From: Micrococcales bacterium
GTDB taxonomy: Bacteria; Actinomycetota; Actinomycetes; Actinomycetales; Dermatophilaceae
DNA: 5,740 bases
Direction: 5' to 3'
NCBI GenBank assembly: GCA_030537915.1
Contig: JAUNUZ010000173.1
Coordinates: forward strand, 1-5,740
In this document: one piece after another, positions 1 through 5,740 of the stretch
Numbering within the stretch: position 1 is the stretch's first letter
Layout: the number at the start of each line of letters is the position of its first letter
Translations under genes and position numbers: made by a program
Notes under the pieces: generated by a model
Databases searched by the model: none
Seen by the model: the letters and a program-made list of their open reading frames with translations, nothing else
What the model was told of the DNA's origin: nothing

Positions 1-31
1 CCATGCGCAGCCCCTTTCGTCGTTTCGCCAT
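1..31 (-). CDS. N-terminus of an unidentified protein downstream of the ArsR-type regulator (partial, runs off the left edge)
   Basis: One minus-strand frame just after the regulator has three possible in-frame starts: GTG at 58 (overlapping the regulator's TGA as GTGA), ATG at 31 and ATG at 4. From ATG 31 it reads MAKRRKGLRM before leaving the window. The best Shine-Dalgarno match (AAAGGGG, 7 nt spacing) precedes the ATG at 4, so the true start is unsettled. The strongly basic leader would suit a protein whose first membrane helix follows. Regulators of this family are often co-transcribed with an MFS-type transporter, but nothing visible proves that here. The product is unknown; only co-orientation and close spacing or overlap with the regulator are seen. 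Confidence 0.35.
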   Translation of the reverse strand, partial: MAKRRKGLRM

Positions 32-54
32 CCTTGCCCAGCGCCGCAGTGGGA

Positions 55-651
55 TCACGCCCCGGTTCGCCGACCGGAGGCCGGCGGGCGGGGCGGATCG
101 ACGGGCAGTGCACACGTATAGAAGGTGACCCGCCGCGCCGACGGATTTCCTGCGCCCACGCGGCGGTAGCGCTCGAGCACCGCTGCGATCTCACTCTGGA
201 GCACGTCGAGCTGCTCGTCCGTCACGAGGACCAGATGGTCCTCCAGGCCGCAGGTATCCTGCCAGGCCAGCGGCCACTCGGACTGGGCGGTGAGCCAGGC
301 CTGTGTCTTGCCGGCGAAGTGCTGGACGTAGTCGCGAGCAAGCCAATCGACTGCGGCGTCATCGTCGTCATCTGCTTGGTCCACATCGATGGCGCGATCG
401 GCGGTGGCGGCCTCCCACACGCGGCGGCGCCCGGTCCCCCTGCCGGTGTCGCGGACGAGGGCGACAGCCTCGAGGCGGCGCAGGTGGTAGGAGGTGGCGC
501 CGGTGTTCGTATCCAGCGCCCGGGCGAGATCGCTGGCCGTGGCCTCGCCTACGGTCCGCAGCTCGGCGAGCAGACGGGATCGCAGGGGGTGAGCCAGCAC
601 CCGCAGGGCGTCGCGATCGACCGGGTAAGCGGAGGGCGTTGGCGTACTCAT
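55..651 (-). CDS. ArsR-type winged helix-turn-helix transcriptional regulator
   Basis: A 198-residue protein starting MSTPTPSAYP. Residues about 12-80 form a winged HTH of the ArsR/HTH_20 type: VLAHPLRSRLLAEL is the typical first helix, residues 38-46 (TASDLARAL) the second, 49-62 (NTGATSYHLRRLEA) the recognition helix with the family's SYHLRRLE signature, and 67-80 a Gly/Arg-rich wing. A run of five Asp (94-98) then begins a linker into a C-terminal region of about 100 residues with a helical stretch near 145-165. That region contains Cys134 and Cys180 but no obvious metal-binding cluster, so the effector is unknown. The start at 651 was chosen because the family's VLAHPLR helix normally begins about 15-20 residues in. 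An in-frame ATG at 681 would add ten residues lying across the control boxes. No Shine-Dalgarno is visible. It is probably autoregulatory and co-expressed with the gene running off the left edge. Molecular target unknown. Confidence 0.85.
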   Translation of the reverse strand: MSTPTPSAYPVDRDALRVLAHPLRSRLLAELRTVGEATASDLARALDTNTGATSYHLRRLEAVALVRDTGRGTGRRRVWEAATADRAIDVDQADDDDDAAVDWLARDYVQHFAGKTQAWLTAQSEWPLAWQDTCGLEDHLVLVTDEQLDVLQSEIAAVLERYRRVGAGNPSARRVTFYTCALPVDPPRPPASGRRTGA

Positions 652-699
652 GCATAAAAGTTTTGCACAATTTAGCTGCATAAACCCTGTAAATGTCAG
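651..699 (-). promoter_or_regulatory. Regulator promoter with three evenly spaced TGCA-centred boxes (candidate operator)
   Basis: This AT-rich pocket in GC-rich DNA holds, on the minus strand, TTTATGCA (684-677), ATTGTGCA (671-664) and TTTATGCA (658-651), each separated by 5 bp, so the TGCA cores repeat every 13 bp. A candidate promoter is CTGACA (699-694, 5 of 6 to TTGACA), a 19-bp spacer and TAAATT (674-669, 4 of 6 to TATAAT). The boxes cover the -10 region, the presumed transcription start and the first base of the start codon, where a repressor would act. The first two boxes also form an imperfect palindrome (TGCATAAAAGTTTTGCA on the plus strand). The repeats are seen directly; the operator role is inferred from the adjacent ArsR-type gene. 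The 19-bp spacer is slightly long. Confidence 0.45.
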
Positions 700-1004
700 T
701 CTGTGGCCAGACGTCGCAGCTCAGCGCCCTGCTCGCGGGATTTGGAGGGCATCCGAGGTGCCCGGTAACGTTGTCAAGGTCGTCGTGCGAACCGCGTCCT
801 GCGGGTTGCCAGCGACCTACCGCAATCGATCAAAGCCATCGATCCACAGCAGTCGCTCCGCGTACGGCTCCCAAGCCGGTGAAAAGGAGTGACACGGCCA
901 GGGCCGGTTAGATGACCTCATCGCGCTTCGCCGGTCGCAGGTGCGGCATTCGTGCTGCGCAGCTGCGGACGAACAGTTCACGAGAGAAAGCAAGGCTGGT
1001 TCCC
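682..1004 (+). promoter_or_regulatory. Upstream region and presumed leader of the rplM-rpsI operon
   Basis: No convincing gene lies in these roughly 320 bases. The rplM promoter must be here but no strong match is visible. The best pair I see is TTGGAG (742-747), an 18-bp spacer and TAACGT (766-771), which is weak. Downstream are a possible 6-bp hairpin (ATCGAT at 825-830 and 838-843, 7-nt loop) and a purine-rich AAAAGGAG (882-889) that resembles a strong Shine-Dalgarno but has no start codon at usable distance. An ATG at 912 is in frame with rplM but would add a 31-residue Arg-rich extension absent from the family. The region may include a regulatory leader, as many ribosomal protein operons do, but no known leader class is recognisable. 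Confidence 0.4.
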
Positions 1005-1448
1005 GTGCGTACCTTTACCCCCAAGCCGGGTGACGTAGACCGTCATTGGCTCATCATCGACGCTACCGACGTCGTCCTAGGCCGCCTCGCGTCGCAGACC
1101 GCGCAACTGCTGCGCGGCAAGCACAAGACGACGTTCGCGCCGCACATCGATATGGGTGACTTCGTCATCATCATCAACGCTGACAAGGTTGCCCTCACCG
1201 GTGCCAAGCTCGAGCAGAAGAAGGCCTACCGGCACTCGGGTTACCCGGGCGGTCTGCGGGCGACGTCCTACACCCAGCTCTTGGCGAAGAACCCCGCCCA
1301 GGCCGTCGAGAAGGCCGTCCGCGGCATGCTTCCGAAGAATTCTCTGGCGCGTCAGCAGTTGAGCAAGCTCAAGGTCTACGCAGGCCCGAGCCACCCCCAC
1401 GAGGCGCAGAAGCCGCAGCCCTTCGAGATTTCGCAGGTGGCGCAGTAG
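1005..1448 (+). CDS. rplM: 50S ribosomal protein L13
   Basis: A 147-residue L13, the normal length for actinobacteria, and an early-assembly protein of the large subunit that binds 23S rRNA. Family hallmarks are in order: the N-terminal PKPGD...[17 protein letters not shown] (residues 7-30), [13 protein letters not shown] (35-47), [16 protein letters not shown] (51-66), the [11 protein letters not shown] segment (75-85), and the signature [19 protein letters not shown] near 101-119 followed by [20 protein letters not shown]. The GTG start at 1005 aligns with the family N-terminus ([10 protein letters not shown]) and has AAGG 9 nt upstream. A longer in-frame start at 912 is rejected because the extra residues have no family counterpart. 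It is first in the operon, followed after 75 bp by rpsI, its usual partner. A 5-bp hairpin (CGTCG, loop GCCA, CGACG, 1450-1463) right after the stop is too short to be a terminator. Confidence 0.97.
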   Translation: MRTFTPKPGDVDRHWLIIDATDVVLGRLASQTAQLLRGKHKTTFAPHIDMGDFVIIINADKVALTGAKLEQKKAYRHSGYPGGLRATSYTQLLAKNPAQAVEKAVRGMLPKNSLARQQLSKLKVYAGPSHPHEAQKPQPFEISQVAQ

Positions 1449-1513
1449 TCGTCGGCCACGACGCCCTGTCCTGCCCGCGCCACCACCGCCTGACTGCACG
1501 AGCCTGATTTCAC

Positions 1514-1520
1514 GAGGAGA
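1514..1520 (+). promoter_or_regulatory. Ribosome binding site of rpsI
   Basis: GAGGAGA sits 4-5 nt before the GTG at 1524. It is the clearest Shine-Dalgarno in the window and fixes a GTG rather than ATG start for S9. Confidence 0.7.
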
Positions 1521-1523
1521 ACC

Positions 1524-2027
1524 GTGAGCGATTACACCACCGAGGCCACACTCGACGAGAACGAGCCGGCCCTGTCCGAATACACCAGCGAATCCGACGC
1601 GTCCGCCACGGGCGAGGCCGCCGGCCGTCCGTCGGCATCCGCACCCGGCGCGGCCACCGGCCGCCGCAAGCAGGCAATCGCCCGCGTGCGGATCGTCCCC
1701 GGTTCCGGGGAGTGGAAGATCAACGGCCGGACGCTGGAGAACTACTTTCCGAACAAGGTCCACCAGCAGATCGTCAACGAGCCCCTGAAGGTGCTCGAGC
1801 TAGACGGCGCTTATGACGTGCTGGTGCGCGTCCATGGCGGTGGCCCCTCCGGCCAGGCGGGCGCGGTTCGCCTCGGCGTGGCCCGTTCGCTCAACGGCGT
1901 CGATGCCGAGCTCAACCGTCCCAAGCTCAAGCAGGCCGGCTTCCTCACTCGGGACGCGCGCGTCCCCGAGCGCAAGAAGGCTGGTCTGAAGAAGGCACGC
2001 AAGGCTCCGCAGTACAGCAAGCGCTGA
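1524..2027 (+). CDS. rpsI: 30S ribosomal protein S9
   Basis: A 167-residue S9 of the small-subunit head. Residues 1-45 are an acidic, Ser/Ala/Glu-rich, probably disordered extension, common in actinobacterial S9 and absent from the roughly 130-residue enterobacterial form. The conserved core begins at [21 protein letters not shown] (46-66) and continues through NYFP (73-76), [19 protein letters not shown] (103-121) and [20 protein letters not shown] (141-160). It ends in QYSKR; the invariant C-terminal SKR tail reaches the ribosomal P-site and contacts tRNA. The GTG start has a strong GAGGAG ribosome site. The gene follows rplM and is probably co-transcribed with it. Its last codons (CGC TGA) coincide with the first bases of the 86-bp repeat, so the repeat abuts the gene without changing the protein. 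Confidence 0.97.
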   Translation: MSDYTTEATLDENEPALSEYTSESDASATGEAAGRPSASAPGAATGRRKQAIARVRIVPGSGEWKINGRTLENYFPNKVHQQIVNEPLKVLELDGAYDVLVRVHGGGPSGQAGAVRLGVARSLNGVDAELNRPKLKQAGFLTRDARVPERKKAGLKKARKAPQYSKR

Positions 2028-2037
2028 CGAAGATGCA

Positions 2038-2078
2038 GCGCAGGGTGGGAGGGAGCGAAGCCAGTTCTCGCCCTGCGC
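2038..2078 (+). other. Hairpin of repeat copy 1
   Basis: GCGCAGGGTGGGAG (2038-2051) pairs with TTCTCGCCCTGCGC (2065-2078) over 14 positions, including three G-U pairs as RNA. Above a small purine internal loop, G2053-C2062 and the apical GCGAAGC (2055-2061, GAA loop) continue the stem. No U-run follows, so it is not a classic intrinsic terminator. It would lie in the rpsI 3' untranslated region and could stabilise or end the upstream message. Confidence 0.7.
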
Positions 2079-2123
2079 GGAGTCGAGGATGCGCGACATG
2101 TGTACGGCGCTGACGAAGATGCA

Positions 2124-2164
2124 GCGCAGGGTGGGAGACAGCGAAGCGAGCTCTCGCCCTGCGC
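2124..2164 (+). other. Hairpin of repeat copy 2
   Basis: It has the same 14-position stem as copy 1. One stem wobble has become a Watson-Crick pair (G2137 now faces C2151), and the inner G-C pair is replaced by C2139-G2148. The GCGAAGC apex (2141-2147) is unchanged. Changes that keep pairing support a real folded structure. Confidence 0.7.
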
Positions 2165-2200
2165 GGAGTCGAGGATGCGCGACATGTGCACAGCGCTGAC

Positions 2201-2340
2201 TCGTGCGGTGGTGGTCCGACTCGTCGCAGCCTGCGGGCAACGGCGAGGCGAACCACCTCCGCGCCTATAACTGGCGGCAGCTGTCTGCTCCGTCGAACCC
2301 GAACGCGTCGTCTCGCGACGCCCGGATGCAAGGAATGACG
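2201..2340 (+). promoter_or_regulatory. glmM leader with weak promoter candidate and two small hairpins
   Basis: TATAAC (2266-2271) is a fair -10 match but no good -35 lies 16-18 bp upstream. It is the loop-forming part of CGCC (2262-2265) / GGCG (2273-2276). A perfect 6-bp stem GCGTCG (2305-2310) / CGACGC (2316-2321) with a TCTCG loop lies 8 nt before the glmM Shine-Dalgarno AAGGA (2330-2334). Whether glmM has its own promoter or is read through from rpsI cannot be decided from the sequence. Confidence 0.3.
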
Positions 2341-3690
2341 ATGCCCCGACTCTTCGGTACCGACGGCGTGCGAGGGCTCGCCAATCGCGATGTCACGGCC
2401 GAGCTGGCGCTGAACCTGGCCGTGGCCTCGGCCCACATCCTGGCCGACCGCGGTGACTTCGCGGGTCGCCGGCCGCGCGCTGTCGTGGGACGAGACCCCC
2501 GCGCCTCCGGCGAGTTCCTGTCAGCCGCAGTGGTGGCCGGGCTCGCCTCGGCCGGTGTGGATGTCCACGACGCGGGCGTGCTGCCGACCCCCGCGATCGC
2601 CTTCCTCACCGCCGAACTGGACGCCGACCTGGGCGTCGTCCTTTCGGCGTCGCACAATGCGATGCCGGACAACGGCATCAAGTTCTTTGCCCGGGGGGGC
2701 CACAAGCTGGACGACGCGATCGAGGACGCCATCGAGTCGCGCCTGGGGGAGCCGTGGTCGCGGCCCACCGGCGCCGATGTGGGTCGGATCGTCCCTCTGG
2801 TCGACGGGCCCGCCCGCTACGTCGCGCACCTGCTGTCGGCCCTGCCGAACCGCCTGGACGGCCTGACGGTCGTCATCGACGCGGCGCACGGCGCGGCGAG
2901 CGTCGTCTCTCCGCAGGCCTTTCGGGCGGCCGGCGCCCAGGTCGAGGTCATCGGCGCCGAGCCGGACGGCCTCAACATCAATGACGGCTACGGCTCGACC
3001 CATCTGGAGATGCTGCAGTCGGCCGTCGTCGAACGCGGCGCCCACCTCGGCATCGCCCACGACGGCGACGCCGACCGCTGTCTTGCGGTCGATCACACCG
3101 GCGCGCCCGTTGACGGCGACCAGATCATGGCGATCCTGGCCCTCGCGATGCGCGAGCAGGGGACTCTGTCCAAGGACACCCTGGTCGCCACCGTCATGAG
3201 CAATCTGGGCATGTTCCAGGCCATGGAGCGAGAGGGCATCACTGTGCGCCAGACGGCTGTGGGCGACCGCTACGTGCTGGAGGACATGAAGGCCGGCGGC
3301 TACACCCTCGGCGGCGAGCAGTCTGGACACCTGGTCCTGCTGGACCACGGGACCACGGGTGACGGCACCCTCACCGGATTGCTGCTGGCGGCGCGCATGG
3401 CAGCGGCGGGTCGTAGCCTGCGGGAGCTGGCCGAGGTGATGACGCGGTTGCCTCAGCACATGATCAATGTCAAGGGTGTCGACAAGGACGCGGTCGATGC
3501 GAACGAAGCCGTGCAGGCCGCGGTCGTCGAGGCGCGCAAGGAGCTCGCGGGGACCGGTCGTGTCTTGCTACGCAAATCCGGGACCGAACCGGTCGTTCGG
3601 GTCATGGTCGAGGCGCAGACGCCGGAACACGCGAGCACCGTGGCGCACCGCCTCGCCGACGTGGTCAGGGAGCACCTGAGCATCAACTAG
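2341..3690 (+). CDS. glmM: Phosphoglucosamine mutase GlmM
   Basis: A 449-residue cytoplasmic enzyme of the alpha-D-phosphohexomutase family that interconverts glucosamine-6-phosphate and glucosamine-1-phosphate, the step between GlmS and GlmU toward UDP-GlcNAc and peptidoglycan. All four family loops are present. SASHN at 102-106 carries the phosphorylated active-site Ser104 and is followed by DNGIKFF. DGDADR at 241-246 supplies the metal ligands Asp241, Asp243 and Asp245. GGEQSGH at 324-330 is the sugar-binding loop, and RKSGTEP at 411-417 is the phosphate-binding loop. The N-terminal LFGTDGVRG is diagnostic of GlmM rather than PGM/PMM paralogs. The ATG at 2341 has AAGGA 6 nt upstream; in-frame ATGs at 2335 and 2326 fit this site worse. 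Length is normal and the gene is intact. It follows rplM-rpsI as in other actinobacteria and converges with the carbonic anhydrase gene 93 bp away. Confidence 0.97.
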   Translation: MPRLFGTDGVRGLANRDVTAELALNLAVASAHILADRGDFAGRRPRAVVGRDPRASGEFLSAAVVAGLASAGVDVHDAGVLPTPAIAFLTAELDADLGVVLSASHNAMPDNGIKFFARGGHKLDDAIEDAIESRLGEPWSRPTGADVGRIVPLVDGPARYVAHLLSALPNRLDGLTVVIDAAHGAASVVSPQAFRAAGAQVEVIGAEPDGLNINDGYGSTHLEMLQSAVVERGAHLGIAHDGDADRCLAVDHTGAPVDGDQIMAILALAMREQGTLSKDTLVATVMSNLGMFQAMEREGITVRQTAVGDRYVLEDMKAGGYTLGGEQSGHLVLLDHGTTGDGTLTGLLLAARMAAAGRSLRELAEVMTRLPQHMINVKGVDKDAVDANEAVQAAVVEARKELAGTGRVLLRKSGTEPVVRVMVEAQTPEHASTVAHRLADVVREHLSIN

Positions 3691-3783
3691 GGCGTCGACG
3701 CGAACTCCCCGGGTATTTGCTGGTGCTGCCCGCCGTCGGGTCGAGTGCACCGACACGGCTGGGCCGGTGTGACTTGTGAGGGC

Positions 3784-4427
3784 CTAGCTGGATTCGCGTG
3801 AGCGATCGACGGGCGGCGCTTCCGTCGGATGCAGGTCTCCGAGCTGGGCGACGAGCGACGTGCGCCCCTGCGCCAGGGCGTAGGTCAATCCCACGATCGC
3901 GAGCTGCCCCTGGCTCACCCGGTCGGAGATGATCACCGAGCGCTCGCTGATGAGGGTGACGGTCTGGCGCACGTGCTCGGTCAAGACCGCGTCGGTGTCC
4001 CGCGTCCCGGCCCGGTAGGCCGACAGGACGCTGGGAGTCACCCGCTCCACGAGGTCTCGCAAGAAGCCGGGCGGCATCTTGCCTTCGTCGTAGGCGGACA
4101 TCGCGGCCTTGATCGCACCGCACGAGTCGTGCCCGAGCACGACGATGAGCGGGATATCGAGCAGCAGCGCGCCGAACTCCAGAGTGCCCAGCTCCGTCGG
4201 GCTCGTCACATGACCGGCGGTGCGCACCACGAAGAGGTCGCCCAGGCCCTGGTCGAAGATCACCTCCGCCGCGACCCGCGAGTCCGAGCAGCCGAACAAG
4301 GTCGCGAAGGGGCGCTGACCGCTAGCCAGTTCGCTACGGTGCTCGACGCTCTGGTTGGGGTGGCGCGGGGTGCCGGCGACGAAGCGTTCGTTGCCTGCGA
4401 CGAGCGCGGCCCAGGCCTGACCCGGGG

Positions 4428-4431
<4 letters not shown>
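3784..4431 (-). CDS. Beta-class carbonic anhydrase
   Basis: A 215-residue zinc enzyme interconverting CO2 and bicarbonate. The beta-class ligands are all seen: Cys48 in GCSDSR with the Asp50-Arg52 dyad, and His101 and Cys104 in [13 protein letters not shown]. The flanking [17 protein letters not shown] (59-75) is also characteristic. The N-terminal [13 protein letters not shown] and HPNQSVEHR closely resemble the mycobacterial CanB type as I remember it. No signal peptide or membrane segment is visible, so it is probably cytoplasmic. The GTG start at 4431 overlaps the fumarase stop by 4 bp (GTGA), and the sequence matches the family from the next residues on. Upstream in-frame codons lie inside the fumarase gene and read as non-homologous Arg/Gly/His-rich sequence. 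The overlap implies co-transcription and translational coupling with fumarase; bicarbonate is the likely product for anaplerotic carboxylation, which is an inference. Confidence 0.95.

Positions 4432-5740
<1,309 letters not shown>

Larger units (their letters stand above)
2021..2200. repeat. Tandem 86-bp hairpin-forming repeat (2 copies plus 8 bp), REP-like
   Basis: Copy 1 is 2021-2106 and copy 2 is 2107-2192. GCGCTGAC then recurs at 2193-2200, exactly 86 bp on. By my count the copies match at 80 of 86 positions, differing at unit positions 32, 33, 42, 45, 83 and 86. Each holds a large hairpin with a GCGCAGGG/CCCTGCGC outer stem and a GCGAAGC apical mini-hairpin. The element starts in the last codons of rpsI and fills more than half of the rpsI-glmM gap. 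The period is not a multiple of three and there is no plausible coding frame or T-tract after the stems. It resembles a REP/BIME-type palindromic element, but family membership cannot be shown without a genome search. Confidence 0.9.

Noticed and set aside
34..657. A 207-codon plus-strand frame opposite the regulator.
   Set aside because: It is the shadow of the regulator gene. The minus frame has a clear winged-HTH sequence, and the plus frame has no recognisable domain.
693..911. Small plus-strand frames of about 70-80 codons in the rplM upstream region.
   Set aside because: They have no good ribosome site, a low-information Arg/Ser/Pro-rich composition, and no match to any leader peptide I know.
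2038..2164. The repeat hairpins as intrinsic terminators of rpsI.
   Set aside because: The stems are strong but are followed by GGAGTCGAGG rather than a T-tract. Rho-independent termination is therefore not supported, although a 3'-end role is still possible.
1800..2436. Overlapping minus-strand open frames across the rpsI end and repeat, reading recurring peptides such as MSRILDSAQGE.
   Set aside because: The recurrence comes from the 86-bp DNA repeat, whose period is not a multiple of three, so the peptide moves between frames. There is no ribosome site or domain and the frames are antisense to rpsI and glmM. They are likely to be mis-annotated as hypothetical proteins.
2693..2699. A run of seven G inside glmM.
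   Set aside because: It could slip, but it encodes the ordinary Arg-Gly-Gly of the conserved FFARGG segment and the frame is intact. A single run in GC-rich DNA is not evidence of phase variation.
2521..3459. A 312-codon minus-strand frame opposite glmM.
   Set aside because: It is a GC-bias shadow; glmM on the plus strand has every catalytic motif.
3748..3770. Possible hairpin (ACACGG with CC-G-GTGT, or CACCG/CGGTG) between the convergent glmM and carbonic anhydrase genes.
   Set aside because: The stem is short and bulged and no T-run follows on either strand. A terminator is expected here but this is not convincing.

Overview
The window is GC-rich DNA with strong third-position G/C bias and frequent GTG starts. 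Its rplM-rpsI-glmM gene order and the long acidic N-terminus on ribosomal protein S9 are typical of a high-GC Gram-positive bacterium (Actinomycetota). The genus cannot be fixed from the sequence alone. It reads as core chromosome, with no phage, IS or CRISPR signature. The one accessory-looking item is a small structured repeat.

Layout. Positions 1-651 (minus strand) hold an ArsR-type winged-helix regulator and, overlapping its stop by up to 4 bp, the first codons of a second gene that runs off the left edge. The regulator has its own AT-rich control region (651-699), with three evenly spaced TGCA-centred boxes over the likely promoter and start codon. Positions 682-1004 are the long, mostly featureless leader of the ribosomal operon. 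Then come rplM (L13, 1005-1448) and rpsI (S9, 1524-2027) on the plus strand. Immediately at the rpsI stop codon are two tandem copies of an 86-bp hairpin-forming repeat (2021-2192) plus the first 8 bp of a third. A short leader with two small hairpins precedes glmM (phosphoglucosamine mutase, 2341-3690). On the minus strand, converging on glmM, a class I (4Fe-4S) fumarase (4428 to beyond 5740, N-terminus cut off) is followed by a beta-carbonic anhydrase (3784-4431). The two overlap by 4 bp.

How the genes fit together. L13 and S9 are partners in ribosome assembly and GlmM makes glucosamine-1-phosphate for peptidoglycan, so the plus-strand cluster couples translation and cell-wall precursor supply, as is usual in actinobacteria. 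The fumarase and carbonic anhydrase appear translationally coupled, which links C4-dicarboxylate metabolism with CO2/bicarbonate supply. The regulator and its truncated downstream partner look like a self-contained regulator/target pair.

The most interesting item is the 86-bp tandem repeat after rpsI. The differences between its two copies preserve a hairpin: one G-C to C-G double change and one G-U to G-C change. This argues for a structured RNA or REP-like element rather than neutral spacer.
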